A stretch of DNA of 64,000 nucleotides, taken from positions 23,962,565 to 24,026,564 of the forward strand of contig NC_062973.1 of NCBI RefSeq assembly GCF_023078275.1, given 5' to 3'. The position numbers were made by a program, and so were the translations under genes. This document shows, piece after piece, positions 20,449-30,590 of the stretch (its first letter is position 1; the number at the start of each line of letters is the position of its first letter). Origin of the DNA: Leguminivora glycinivorella. Taxonomy: Eukaryota; Arthropoda; Insecta; Lepidoptera; Tortricidae. Below the pieces are notes generated by a model that saw only the letters and a list, made by a program, of their open reading frames with translations, did not search any database and was not told the DNA's origin.

Positions 20449-20686
20449 CAGGCCTACGTCACTCGCTCGCGGTCGCGCGTTAAGTACCTACCCGCTAGCA
20501 GTTGCCTCGAGGTAACAAGTGGCCGAGAGGCGCCACGCGCCCGCCTGTGTAGTCACGTGGCACATACCTACTATTCTTCTGAGTTTTACACAGTATTAAC
20601 TTATTAGTATTAGTTAAATAAAGCGTAGACGTTTGTCGTTTTGCGGGCAAGTGCGTTGTTACGTTAGTAACTTATTAATAATCTGT
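20449..20686 (+). mobile_element. Element U, copy 1 (8-bp TSD, no visible TIR)
   Basis: A 238-bp unit that starts CAGGCCTACGTCACTCGCTC and ends TTATTAATAATCTGT. It is flanked by CACGTGGC (20441-20448) and GACGTGGC (20687-20694), seven of eight bases identical. The first third is GC-rich (CTCGCGGTCGCGCGTTAAG) and the rest AT-rich with AATAAA. Copy 2 (60190-60426) agrees closely and has a perfect 8-bp duplication. No tRNA-like boxes and no inverted ends beyond CAG/CTG. Confidence 0.85.
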
Positions 20687-20730
20687 GACGTGGCAAACCA
20701 AAAACAATCGGGCTCTCACTAATTTTTGCC

Positions 20731-20910
20731 CAGGATGTGCAATTTGTCGAATAAGCTACCTTCTGAAGTGTTCCCCTAGCGCTTATGACATGGGGTTCTT
20801 CAATGGTCGGCAACGCATAAGTGGCTCCTGATGTTGCTTATGTCCATGGCCGGCGGTGACTGCTTCCCATCAGACGGTTCATCTGGTCGTTTGCTGTCTA
20901 TATTATTAAA
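20731..20910 (+). pseudogene. LINE C-terminus and 3' end (family S)
   Basis: A broken frame reads CNLSNKLPSEVFP, then two stops. The following LINE-type 3' end ATGGTCGGCAACGCATAAG, CCATGGCCGGCGGTGACTGC, CCATCAGACGGTTCATC ends in an A run. The W/L-N-K-L-P-S-E-V-F-P motif is the usual C-terminal block of Jockey/CR1-like RT proteins. Plus-strand sense, decayed. Confidence 0.6.
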
Positions 20911-21349
20911 AAAAAATATCGGCAGAGGCCTTTAAACGAATTAGGCATATCGCTATATACCTAATTCGTCACCATAGTTTTATCTCATGAATATAGCTAT
21001 ATTAGCTATTGCACTAACCAATGAAAATATTAAAATGCTTAAGGACTCTCAGCTTCATTCACCGCTGGTCGCTGTTTTAAAATAGCATGTAAATAAAACG
21101 TACCAAGCTGCCATGTTAAGGAATAATGAAAGATGAGCGATCAAAGGCGGCGCGCTGATTAAATTTCCGAGAGCCGCGGAATCTGAGGCGCAGCGGTATA
21201 ACGTTCATAACATAACTTGCCAGAAGCAAGAAGGCTAACCGAGTGACAACATTTTATAAGAAACGATAACGATCCGAACACAAAACTGTATTTGGATAGA
21301 AGAAATTACACTATTCTCTTAATTTATTTTATTCTCCAGGCAGGCAATT

Positions 21350-21452
21350 ATGGTCGCGCGATAAATGATAAAAACATCTGGCCGTCCCTATCGCACTTAC
21401 TAATAGTGCGATAGGGACGGCCTGATATTTTATCGTCTATCGCGCGACCATG
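21350..21452. repeat. MITE N (GGTCGCGCGATAAATGAT arms)
   Basis: TGGTCGCGCGATAAATGATA and ATCGTCTATCGCGCGACCA pair, with inner arms GTCCCTATCGCAC/GTGCGATAGGGAC around TTACTAATA. A half copy is at 51543-51605. Confidence 0.85.
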
Positions 21453-21523
21453 CTACCCGTGCAGGTTAGGATTTTCACATTATGTACCTATAAAAAATAA
21501 AATCTCTTATAAAAAACCTAACC

Positions 21524-21606
21524 TAGAGACCGTCCACACTCAAGAGACGCATGTCCGCCGACGCGGGACGCCACGCCGCCTGAATGTAATTTAAAAAACA
21601 TCTCGG
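21524..21606. repeat. Half of the CACACTCAGGCGACGCATG foldback
   Basis: CCGTCCACACTCAAGAGACG, CGCCACGCCGCC and AATTTAAAAAACATCTC align with one arm plus centre of the foldback at 28512-28640. The other arm is missing; the K foldback begins exactly here, so K insertion or truncation removed it. Confidence 0.6.
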
Positions 21607-21607
21607 C

Positions 21608-22509
21608 ACGATACGGGAGGTGTCCATTCTCCATACAAACGCTCTCGACTATTTCCTCCCTGGTTTTTGACGATAGAGCAATGATTTTTTTCAACACATA
21701 TTATTATATTCATATTCTTATTTTTAAAGATGCTAGAGCCCAACAAAAATTTCCAAAAACGGCTTTATTGATTATGGCACAAAAAAGGTGTGGTATTCAA
21801 AATTCGTAACAATTAGCCAAAAAAACTAAACGGTCCGACACAGATTATTTCATTGTTATTCAGATTCTCAAATTTCGTTAGGATTGATTAAGTTTTGAAG
21901 GAGGAAACTTTCGAGAGCGGAACCTCGATTTTTTTGCAATATCTTTTAACTGAGTTGTTCTGTAGGGACGATATTTTTTCGATAAATCTAGTTAAGAGGA
22001 TACTGTAGCGAAAATGCTAAAATGGAAAGGAGCCCCCCTTTCAACTTGGGAATTTTAGTTAAATATACAAGTGTTATTAACTAGATTTATCGGAAAAAAA
22101 TGTCCATTAAGAACAACTCAGTCAAAGGATATTTCAAAAAAATCTTTAAAATCGAGGTTCCGCTCTCGACTCTTTCCTCCTTCAAAACTTAATCAATCGG
22201 AACGAAATTTGAGAATCTGAATAACAATGAAATAATCTATGTAGCTTTCTATGTTAGCTTTATTGGTTAATTGTTACCAATCTTGAGTATCACACCTTTT
22301 TTGCGCCACAATGAAAAAGGCCGTTTTTGGAAATTTTTGATTGGCTCTAGAGTCTATAAAAAGCAAAATATAAAAAAAATCAAAACGGTCCGACACAGAT
22401 AAAAATAATAACAATCTGTGTTGAAAAAATCATTGCTCTATCTTCAAAAACCAGGGAGGAAATAGTCGAGAGCGGTTTGTATGGAGAATTGACCCCTACC
22501 GTATCGTCT
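21608..22509. repeat. Family K giant foldback (902 bp)
   Basis: A single inverted repeat with arms of about 430 bp. The left arm starts ACGATACGGGAGGTGTCC and continues ATACAAACGCTCTCGACT. The right arm ends AGTCGAGAGCGGTTTGTAT ... ACCGTATCGTC. The centre is near 22050-22065 (CAACTTGGGAATTTTAG). Many internal blocks pair (GATTCTCAAATTTCG with CGAAATTTGAGAATC; GAGCGGAACCTCGAT with ATCGAGGTTCCGCTC). It carries no ORF. Part of the same composition recurs at 40405-41593. Confidence 0.9.
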
Positions 22510-22535
22510 TAATAACGTATATATTTAACTGGAAT

Positions 22536-22870
22536 TTAATAAGAGTTTTGAATGATTCACGGTTATTTTCATTAGACTTATATTGACCGTGATATAGACC
22601 GTGATTACCTTTTTGATTTTACCGACGCGCGCGAAGGAGGGTAGATCGCGCGCTGTCTATGCAACTTTAACATCCACCCGCCTTCGTCAGTTTTCCGTGA
22701 TCATGATGCATGCAACTGCGTCGAAATATCGAGAGCTCGACAAAAATCAAAAAGGTAATCACGGTCTATATCCCGGTCAATATAATTCTATAGAATTTAA
22801 TAGTATTAATATTTAACTAAAATTTCCCAAATTGAAAGGGCCTCCTTTCCATTTTAGTATTTTCGCTCCT
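22536..22870. repeat. Family K2 palindrome with internal insertion
   Basis: Arms TATTGACCGTGATATAGACCG/GTCTATATCCCGGTCAATAT and GTGATTACCTTTTTGAT/ATCAAAAAGGTAATCAC pair. The loop differs from the 50180 copy by an extra GC-rich block (GACGCGCGCGAAGGAGG to CCGCCTTCGTC, about 22622-22690). Flanks AGAGTTTTGAATGATTCACG and CTCCTTTCCATTTTAG link it to K. Confidence 0.8.
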
Positions 22871-24036
22871 GTAGCCTCTTAAGTAGCCATTTAAGTTTTC
22901 GTTGACTTCTGCCTATAAAAATGACGTGCGGATCAATGGACTTGTAAAATATTAGGGATGTAAACACTAAAGAAGATCAGTTTAACTACTGGAATGTCGA
23001 TATTAATATGTTACGGAGTGAATAACCATTGATTTGTTAATTAATAAAGTCCAATTTTTCTGTGACGGATAGGGAGGGGGGAAGTAAGCATTCTAGGAGT
23101 TAAGGATTAACCGCATACTATGAACACGATGACAATGTTCTGATGAGGAAGAAAAATTGGTCAAAAAGATATCAATTTATTAACTTCAAATGCCAAACGT
23201 TGCCATGCCCTAAAAGTGCCAAACAGTAAACCTGTCATAACTCACAAATTACATTTTCCTTAAAAAAACTCGAGCAACTCGTAAACACGATGTTTTTGCG
23301 GCTTAAGGGATTTGAAAGTCAATCGCGCTTTTGATTAAGTTTACTTTGTAAAAGTTATGCGCCAGCTTTTCGGGCGCGAGCAGACTCTTAATGGGGTCTG
23401 TTATACAGCTTTTAGCGTCCGTTGAGACATGTTTTTTTATGAAATTGTCTATAATGATTATTATGGTACATAACTAAATCAAATTTGACCAATTCTCTAA
23501 AACATTATCTTGCCAAGTGTGTCGTATGCGCGGTAGTAATAATGCCAACTATTTTTTCCGCAGAATTAACATTCGACCAAAAGTGTTTCTGAGAAACATA
23601 TTATGCGAAGAGTGTTTCTTACCAAAATTATTCTGCCAGATGAGGGTAACCCGCTAGAAAAGAGTCAGCGAGAGGCAATTAACAAATAGTTCGAATAGTT
23701 TTGACGCTGCAAGCTTGACTATAAAACTAGTATTCGAGTATTTGTAATTCTTGTGAACTGTTCCTAGCACAAGTTATTTTGTAAATAACTTAAAAGGAGA
23801 CACCAGCCACTGTATTAATTGTACTTTTTTGAACAAATAAATAATTTTTGATTTTTGATTTGATTTGTTCCGTCATATAATAACCGCTCTTTTATACCCT
23901 TAATTCTTATTTCCTACAGTACGTATTATCAGCATTCAGTAACGCTACGAAAGCTCAAAGAGGAAGTGCTACGACGATGCCTACGACGTAGCTTCTCGTA
24001 GCTCGACAAACTTCCCGATTCATTATTTAAAATCAC
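22871..24036. other. Mostly unassigned; acceptor-like site and A-rich tail
   Basis: No repeat or gene is supported. At 23810-23870 GAACAAATAAATAATTTTTG resembles a retroposon 3' tail. A strong acceptor-like tract TTAATTCTTATTTCCTACAG ends at about 23919 and is followed by an open stretch with HSVTLRKLKEEVLRRC, but its DNA is a CTACGA-type near-repeat, so I do not call an exon. Confidence 0.3.
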
Positions 24037-24165
24037 TAGGCGTGCCGGCAACCTTCAAATCAGGCAACCTCTGGGCGAGCTCACTCCATCGTAGGCCACG
24101 TCTTTGCCTTTGGCTAGTCTGTGGCCAAGAGTAAACCCTTCTATAATTAATATAAAAAAAAACAT
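24037..24165 (+). pseudogene. Jockey/CR1-like LINE C-terminal relic
   Basis: The frame ends QIRQPLGELTPS with a TAG at about 24101-24103, followed by the conserved 3' end GGCCACGTCTTTGCCTTTGG and TCTGTGGCCAAGAGTAA. The same LINE terminus occurs at 28236-28375 (plus) and 30195-30464 (minus, better preserved). Confidence 0.65.
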
Positions 24166-25034
24166 AGTGAATGCATTATAAAAGTTTTATTTAATTTGTG
24201 GGTCTTTAGTACGTAACTGTACTTAAGCCTCAGGAAACTATTGATACTATGATGAATAGACATGGAATCAATTGGCATAATAAACATCATGTGGAAAATA
24301 AATGTTTTAATTTTTATACAAATTGTATTTTTTTTAAGTTTTAGCTCTAGCTTAGTTCAAACTTTTTATCCTGGATAAAAATAGGATTATTTAGCACCAA
24401 AAAAGGCGTTAATTACCCACACCCCGCGCTGATATCCCACACCCTGTATATTTTTTCCAAATTCATTAATTTGAAATCTGGGGCAGGTCTTTTAAGACCG
24501 TTTTTGAATCAGCGCGGGATCTGGAAGCTGTCTCACTGACCCGCTATCAAGATCCACCCTGTATTTATATATAATGAAGTTCCGATTTCCTAAAAAGTAA
24601 TTATTTTACGAGAATTTTCTTGTGCTCTTGAATATATTTTCACATAATTTTGATTAAAATACCAAAATATTTTACATCAAAACGAATCATATTTTATTTA
24701 TCATAAATTACGGCCCAGACATAGACAGTAGACAAGCTATATTTAGCGTGGGAGTTTGTGTACTGACTACCTCTACACCTTATGGAACAAAGTCGTCTGG
24801 GTGTCTGTGTGTGTTTGTAATAAACTCAAAAGATATTTAAAGGATTTTGATGTGGTTTTAACCTATGAAAATAATGATTCTTGAGAAAAGTTTTGGTATA
24901 GAATTCGTTATTTTCTGTTTAATTGATTAAAATACGACGATATTTACAAATTAAGTCGGGAAAAATGGCGGTCAGGCTCAAGGGCTTTAAGCAAATACGC
25001 TACCCACACTGATTGAGATATAACAAAACGATGT

Positions 25035-25246
25035 AAGGTACAGCGGGGCAAATATCGACTGGGGGGCAAATATAACTGATCCATTTTTCCAGGTTTTACA
25101 ATGTTTGCGTTATTAAATAGAGTACACCGGTTATATATGGTAGGCGTGTTCAGTGGATACATGTAGAACTCAACATCATAGTGTAATAATGGAAAAAAAA
25201 ATTAGTTACAATTGCCCCCCAGTCGAGATTTGCCCCGCTGTACCTT
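25035..25246. mobile_element. MITE C
   Basis: Well-preserved 212-bp copy: AAGGTACAGCGGGGCAAAT at the left, ATTTGCCCCGCTGTACCTT at the right, with CGACTGGGGG/CCCCCCAGTCG extending the arms. Confidence 0.92.
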
Positions 25247-25464
25247 ATGGTGGAATTATACCTCTTATACATATACCCTGTTTTTATTGAATTCCGTTAA
25301 CTTTAAGGGTATTCTTTAGTGCAAATACAATCAATTTCTCTAAGAAACTAGCGTCTTAACTCTTGTGTGGCTGACCTGAACACGGTCGTGTGTGGCATCC
25401 CTTACCACTTCCTAGTGTTATTTTGTTTTGACATGTGCCGGAAAACACTTGACAATGACTTTAA

Positions 25465-25612
25465 TGTTATGAGTAAGGTCCTCTCACCCTAATCAATCCA
25501 TTTATTATGTATGTTTTTTTTTTTAATTTAACAAAAAGCGATATACAGGGTGGTTCCTGAAGATGAACCTAACTGCGTGTCGAATTTAGCGGAAAAAAAA
25601 CACGGTGTATAT
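25465..25612. repeat. Diverged repeat pair member (see 15555)
   Basis: CCTCTCACCCTAATCAATCC, TTTAACAAAAAGCGATATAC and AAACACGGTGTATA match 15555-15712 in order. A CAGGGTGGTTCC motif after TATA here resembles a Tc1/mariner MITE terminus. Confidence 0.5.
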
Positions 25613-25667
25613 TACAAATACCTAGGTTTGCAAAAAAGTCCACGATAGCATAATGTCTATCTTCTAC

Positions 25668-25825
25668 AGGTACCGTAGCCGAATGGCATTTCTGCGACGC
25701 GAAACGAAAACGAAACGCCGCGAAAGGTAATCTGGCTCTGTCGCGCCAATACGCAAGAGCGATAGAGATAATATTTACGAGCGTTTCGTTTCGTGAGCGT
25801 TTGTGCCATTCGGCTACGTACCCAG
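25668..25825. mobile_element. MITE D
   Basis: CAGGTACCGTAGCCGAATGG and GCCATTCGGCTACGTACCCAG are inverted ends. Inner arms GAAACGAAAACGAAACGCCG and GAGCGTTTCGTTTCGTGAGC pair partially. Confidence 0.9.
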
Positions 25826-25835
25826 ATAGCTTACG

Positions 25836-25918
25836 TTAATTCGTCGCTCCGTTTTGCCGTGAAAGACGGACAAACAAACAGACACACACACTTTCCCATT
25901 TATAATATTAGTATGGAT
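25836..25918 (-). repeat. Family P fragment
   Basis: TTAATTCGTCGCTCCGTTTT to CCCATTTATAATATTAGTAT; half-length copy directly after MITE D. Confidence 0.75.
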
Positions 25919-26218
25919 TTACGTTAGCTACATACAGAATATTACAATTATATTCTATGAAAAACTAACAAACGTTCTATGAATAAAACAGTAGTGCATC
26001 CACCTTTTGTTCAAACGCATATTCAAATACAGGTAAAACTTACTTAAATACAGGTAAAACGTATTTAAACAGAATGAACATCGTTATTTAAACACGCTAT
26101 AAATCGAGCAGTAAGCACGGAAAGTAAATAAAACAATTAATCCGAATCGACGACGCCGCAAAACCTAGTCCAGTCAACAAAGCTTAGTTTGTATTTTTCC
26201 TTAATTTTTTTAATCATA

Positions 26219-26434
26219 AGAGGCAAAACTAAAAGACGCCTGGTCTTCAAGTTTGGAAAGTGTACATATAGAGGCTCCCTAATCTTTCCATATTTTCTGA
26301 CAAGATTGAAATCGACATTCAGTCATTTTAAAATTAACCAATATATGGTATTAACCGAAATAGCTGGGACCGTTAGTCTACAATGGGTAAATAACGATTT
26401 GGATTTGCCAACTGAGCCACAGAGGTCTACGCAT
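26219..26434 (+). other. Weak exon candidate, unassigned
   Basis: A 216-bp open segment lies between a pyrimidine-rich acceptor-like tract (TTTTTCCTTAATTTTTTTAATCATAAG) and GTGAGT at 26435, a good donor. Translation includes RRLVFKFGKCTYRGSLIFPY and LQWVNNDLDLPTEPQ. The short block GTTAGTCTACAATGGG resembles GTTAGTCTACAGGGAATT at 47800, which hints at repeat origin. No domain is recognised. Confidence 0.2.
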
Positions 26435-27541
26435 GTGAGTTTTTCATGTCTTCTATAATTTCTATATCGCTCGCAGACCTTTTTGCTGGATAAACATACT
26501 TTAAGAGCAGACAGAGGCTAGTTCTTGATTTTTATTTAATCTGATAAATCATGGTCCATTGTAGTATCTGACGTTTATCAAAATTGGCCGACGGTACAAT
26601 TAACGTTTATCAAATTTAACAAAAATTAGGTCTTGATGCTAAACGGATCGGTGTTGCATTTGTCAAACGTGACTTAGAAGTTTCTTCAAATAATATTTCA
26701 TATAAATATTTCATATGAAATAATAATATTTCATATCATAATTTAAGTTACATACTTAAAAATTTAGATTTTTGGCCATGCATTGATTGTTGGACGCGCG
26801 TGCGTGATTTGTTAAGGTGAAACGTTTAAAGTCAAAAACCGCTTTAAACCTTAATACGGCAGAAGAATGTCAAAACTGATTCAAAATTGAATTCTCATGA
26901 ATTTGACAGCTAAAGTCTAAAATCATGGTGGTAAATAGATGCCCCCTGCCCCATTAGGGTTATATAGTCTAAAGATTGAAAAAAAAAAACACTAAATTTT
27001 AATACTCATTGGTCGGAGTAGGAAGCCATATTGAAAAACTGAAAGCCGTGTCCCCGTGGGCGTCCCAAAGCTGTTGGATTAATCATGTTTATTTATTCAT
27101 TGTCCGATTTTTTGTTGCCAATGAATCTTGGGTTAGGTATTTGTTGGATTTTTCTGTTTGTGAGATTTTTACAAGGCCTTTTTGTACTACATTAAAGGAA
27201 ATCAAAGCCAAGTTAAAATGACATTATTATTCAAACTTTGCGAGCTGTCCCTAAAATTATGTTACGCCAAAAACAATTAACTTGTTGATTGACACAACGG
27301 CCTTGTATTAGCCTGTATGTATATTAATAGAGATGTCTCACTTCGCATGTCTCTTAAGCTGAGTATACACCTACAGAAACGGTTGATTAACATCCATTCT
27401 TGATACTTGTACCTACATATGTAGTGCATAATCATTTCGTATTTTTATATTTGGAGCATTCCACGGGCTGTCCCGTACAAACGTAATAATAGGAACGTTA
27501 ATAAGTTTCGTGTGCTGCGACTTTTCTTTTCGCCATGCAGT
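26435..27541. other. No gene recognised; local direct repeats
   Basis: AT-rich DNA with a small cluster of ATATTTCATAT units at 26690-26740. Otherwise nothing supported. Confidence 0.4.
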
Positions 27542-27701
27542 CAGGTGCCGTAGCCGAATGGCAATTCTGCGACGCGAAACGAAAACGAAACGCCGCGAAA
27601 GTTAGTCTGGCTCTGTCGCGCCAATACGCAAGAGCGATAGAGATAGATATCTACGAGCGTTTCGTTTCGTGAGCGTTTGTGTCATTCGGCTACGTACCCA
27701 G
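27542..27701. mobile_element. MITE D
   Basis: Closest relative of the copy at 25668: GTGCCGTAGCCGAATGGCA, CGCGAAACGAAAACGAAACG, GATAGATATCTACGAGCG and TCATTCGGCTACGTACCCA. Confidence 0.92.
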
Positions 27702-27762
27702 TTTTCTGTGCATAATTCTGCACATCACCTCAGAAAAAATACCCTTTTACCGCAGTCAATTA

Positions 27763-27907
27763 CGGCTCAGCCACGACATTGAGCTAAGCGCGACAGCGGT
27801 GAGCGGCGGCCATTCATTGGAGCGAGACACAGCGATGGGACTTTTCATTCGCACGTATGGCTGCCGCTCACCGCTGTCGCGCTTAGACCGATGTCGTGGC
27901 TGGGCCG
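27763..27907. mobile_element. MITE M with TTA target duplication
   Basis: A 145-bp foldback. CGGCTCAGCCACGACATTGA and ATGTCGTGGCTGGGCCG are inverted ends, flanked by TTA at 27760-27762 and 27908-27910. TTA duplications are typical of PIF/Harbinger elements. Confidence 0.92.
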
Positions 27908-28002
27908 TTAGGAGAAAATTCGCGTTTGTACGGAACATTGGTAGAATTTTTCATGGAATAGCTACTTGATTTTTTGTGCTAGTTTGGTTACCGCAAGTAC
28001 CG

Positions 28003-28065
28003 AGACAGAAATAGCGTGACATTCGTAAGTTTCCGTGGAAATACGAAGGAAAAACATCTCCCCCT
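28003..28065. repeat. One arm of the foldback found at 55706
   Basis: GAAATAGCGTGACATTCGTA and AATACGAAGGAAAA with a final CTACATCTCTAC match the right arm of 55706-55879. Confidence 0.5.
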
Positions 28066-28235
28066 ACATCTCTACTTGATGTTCGTATTTTTGACATTTG
28101 CAGCAGCAGGGTGCTGTCATAGTCTGTTAACTTGTTGTTATACCTTCAGAATTTGCAAAATATTTGTACCAGTAGACACAAATGCAGAGGTGTCATGCTA
28201 AAAATCGAGCTATTGCGCACTGCCAAGTAGTGGAA

Positions 28236-28375
28236 TTCCTTGACGGCGGCTATTTTTCCGAGCTCATATAATCTGGCAACCTTTGAACAGGCATCTATTG
28301 GGCGAGCTCACTCTATTGTAGGCCACGTCTTTGCCTTTGGCTAGTCTGTGGCCACAACAGTAACCCCATTTATTA
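28236..28375 (+). pseudogene. Jockey/CR1-like LINE C-terminal relic
   Basis: GTGGAATTCCTTGACGGCGG and TTTCCGAGCTCATATAATC encode the usual EWNSL...FP-YNL motif with a frameshift, then HLLGELTLL and a TAG, then GGCCACGTCTTTGCC. An internal deletion relative to 30195-30464 is visible. Not functional. Confidence 0.65.
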
Positions 28376-28511
28376 TAATAAAAAAATGTGCCACACCAAC
28401 CAATTTGTCTGATCGAAAATAGGAATCATTTATGCCTGTGCCCATCTTTACTTTTGAAATATTTGTGTAGTGTGGGATAATAAGAACGGCGATAGTGGCG
28501 GCTCAATAGAG

Positions 28512-28640
28512 ACTATCCACACACAGGCGACGCATGTTTTAAGACGCGGAATGGACGAGGAGACGTTTTTTAAATTGCACTCGGGCGGCGTGGCGCTGAC
28601 GTCCGTTCTGCGTCTTAAGACATGCGTCGCCTGAGTGTGA
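28512..28640. repeat. Foldback MITE (GGCGACGCATG arms)
   Basis: CCACACACAGGCGACGCATG and CATGCGTCGCCTGAGTGTG pair, as do TTTTAAGACGC and GCGTCTTAAGA. The GC-rich loop contains CGGGCGGCGTGGCGCTGACG. Confidence 0.85.
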
Positions 28641-28673
28641 GTTGCCATTTAGATCCTTCGTTTAGGCACACCT

Positions 28674-28905
28674 CGGACTCTGGCGATAATATATATTGAA
28701 AGAGGCGCATTCCTGGCATACAGTCTTAGTTCGTGTAGGTGAATGCGTACTATGCTTGTATGAGTGAAATATGACAGGTCGACTGGTCGTGTTTTTGACA
28801 GGCGTTAACTGTGAGGTAACCGAAAGGGGGTGGGCGGCACTTTCAGCGGGGAGCGGGAGTGGCCATACTGTACGATAGTACTCTTTATTATACTGTGGTT
28901 TTAGG
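28674..28905 (-). repeat. Family O dispersed repeat
   Basis: Reverse copy of a 180-230 bp block that also occurs at 47850-48075 (plus) and 56515-56692 (minus). It is marked by CGGGGAGCGGGAGTGGCC, ATACTGTACGATAGTACTC and TGACAGGTCGAC. No inverted ends, tRNA-like boxes or ORF; class unknown. Confidence 0.75.
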
Positions 28906-29415
28906 TGTCCATGCATTACTAATATGTACATGTAAGTGTTTACGCGATTAAGTCCCGTTTTGTTCTAAAATTACAAGCATTACTGTAGTGAACACACAGC
29001 TTTAGGCCGGCCGTCTGGTTGCTAGGCGCCGGAAAAGTGCCGTCGCGACGCCATACCCCCCAAATATCCAAACGTTGTAACATTGTTTAAAACTGATACG
29101 CTTAAGACCTTTTTCCTTCGCGATAACACCCACTTTGACTCCGGCTTAAAACGTGCTATCAACATTCGAAATTCGAATGTGGTTAAGACCTTTTTATTTC
29201 ACAATAGCTCTCAGTAGGTACTAAACCTAGACTGCCTACACTTGAAGTAAAAAGTGATTTGGGGTGAAAATTGGATGAGTGCTTTTGTGTGGGGCGTTAC
29301 AATTTGGGGTATAAAGTGTTTTTAAAATACATTTACATAAATCACCTACTTCGGGAGTGGGAGACGAAATAAGTAGGTACCTATGTTTTTTAACAAATTT
29401 ATATTTTTTTTACAG

Positions 29416-29461
29416 GTATGTTCAACACGAAGGCAGTTGGAACGGCAAATGTTTTAGAAGA
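29416..29461 (+). CDS. Candidate 46-nt internal host exon
   Basis: Bounded by a strong acceptor (polypyrimidine tract ending TTTTTTTTACAG at 29415) and a strong donor (AGA then GTGAGT at 29462). Two of three frames are open. In the frame entered with one carried base it reads MFNTKAVGTANVLE and exits with GA carried over. In the other it reads YVQHEGSWNGKCFRR and exits in phase 0. The first frame joins in phase to the candidate exon at 41675-41714, where GA plus C gives Asp. The exon overlaps no repeat family in the window. Upstream exons are not identified and may lie outside it. I do not recognise the protein. Acceptor, length, donor and downstream phase agreement together make this the best host-exon candidate here. 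Confidence 0.45.
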
Positions 29462-29529
29462 GTGAGTTTGAAACAATCTTCTTAGAAAATTTGCATGACA
29501 TATTAGGTAGAGCTCAGATTAGGCAGAAC

Positions 29530-29883
29530 TGTTTTCTCAGTACAGGGGCCCGTTTCTCGAAAGGTACAAGCCTTGTATTACAAGTGTGTTTCCATGACAA
29601 CCCATACGATTTGACAGTTCGCGCACTTGTAATAAGTACAAGGCTTGTACCTTTCGAGAAACGGGCCCCAGATGGTGCTTTTTTACTTTCAAGTGCGATA
29701 AGTGATTCATATCTTGTCAGATTGAAACTTCGGAGGGACATCTGCAATGAAAAGCGTCTTACGATACATGTGCGAAAAGGAAATTCGTAACTCGTGTCGG
29801 TGTAAAACACTCCCTTCGGTCGTTAAAGTTATCATCACTCGTTTAAACTTCCCCGTTTCCGCACTGGTATCGTAATGTACGTA
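29530..29883 (+). mobile_element. Family J element split by a MITE
   Basis: TTTTCTCAGTACAG, interrupted, continues AGATGGTGCTTTTTTAC, GAAACTTCGGAGGGACATC, ACTCCCTTCGGTCG and ends TGGTATCGTAATGTACG. Diverged from the 61042 copy but collinear with it. Confidence 0.82.
29546..29668. mobile_element. MITE (GGGCCCGTTTCTCGAAAG ends) in J
   Basis: A 123-bp insertion with perfect inverted ends of about 30 bp (GGGCCCGTTTCTCGAAAG ... CTTTCGAGAAACGGGCCC). It duplicates CAG on both sides (29543-29545 and 29669-29671) and interrupts J between GTACAG and ATGGTG. Confidence 0.93.
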
Positions 29884-30194
29884 TAATTTATATGTGTGGG
29901 CAAGTTAAACTATTAAATAAAATTAGTCGCGTAAGCTGAAGACCCGGATTCGATTGCCGGCTCGGCCGCCAGTGGGCCTTGTCGTTTTTTCTTTCGTGTA
30001 TGATATCTATTTCAATTTATATTAAATAAAACTTTTTCATGAAAAAAAAAGTCTTGAATCTGACCATAGCGTTAGTATTAGGAAAGTACGACGTTAAGAT
30101 ATGAATCCGCTATTTTACTGACTGTATTGTGATGAAGATTTAACAGAATTACTTTGTTCGCGGGATGGTCCGAAGTGAGTTTTTTTTTTATTCT

Positions 30195-30464
30195 TGGCCA
30201 CAGACTAGCCAAAGGCAAAGACGTGGCCTACGATAGAGTGAGCTCGCCCAGAAGACGCCCGTTCACTCTTGATTTGAAGCTTGCCGGGTTATATGAGCTC
30301 GGAAATATAGCCGCCGGCAAGGAATTCCACTCCTTATCAGTGCGCATAAGAAAAGAAGAAGCAAAGCGCTTCGTGCAAATTCGCGGAATATCTACCAAGA
30401 AAGGATGGAAACCGGCCGTGCGTCTAAGAGTCCGATGGTAGAATGGCCTCCAACACAAAAGCAA
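30195..30464 (-). pseudogene. Jockey/CR1-like LINE C-terminal relic (best copy)
   Basis: The 78-codon minus-strand frame contains LRRTAGFHPFLVDIPRICT, KRFASSFLMRTDKEWNSLPA and FKSRVNGRLLGELTLS before the stop. R-T-x-R-F-x-x-S-F-x-x-R-T-x-x-x-W-N-S-L-P is the widespread C-terminal block of these RTs. The stop is followed by the GGCCACGTCTTTGCC 3' end. The RT core is missing. Confidence 0.75.
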
Positions 30465-30590
30465 GCCACTTTACGCGGTCCAGAGCGACATCACGCCAGC
30501 CGGCGCCGACGCCGAGTACGCGGACATCTGCCTCCACTCTATTCGCCCAGCGATATTTAGGATGGCAAGCACGACGGCGTCAAGTTGGAC
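30465..30590 (-). pseudogene. RTE-like LINE C-terminal relic
   Basis: On the minus strand PKYRWANRVEADVRVLGVG then WRDVALDRVKWLAFVLEA is open. R-W-x-x-x-V-x-x-D-x-R-x-L-G ... W-R-x-x-A-x-D-R-x-x-W is the end of RTE-type ORF2, comparable to the C-terminus at 43118. It is fused head-to-tail to the Jockey-like relic, so two LINE tails of different families lie side by side. Confidence 0.65.

Noticed and set aside
23920..24000. Exon after a strong acceptor-like tract (HSVTLRKLKEEVLRRC)
   Set aside because: The DNA is a CTACGA-type near-repeat, the frame stops after 26 codons, and no donor or poly(A) signal follows; kept only as a note.
29491..29810. Overlapping 98-99 codon frames on both strands
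   Set aside because: They fall inside element J and its inserted palindromic MITE, which reads open on both strands by symmetry.
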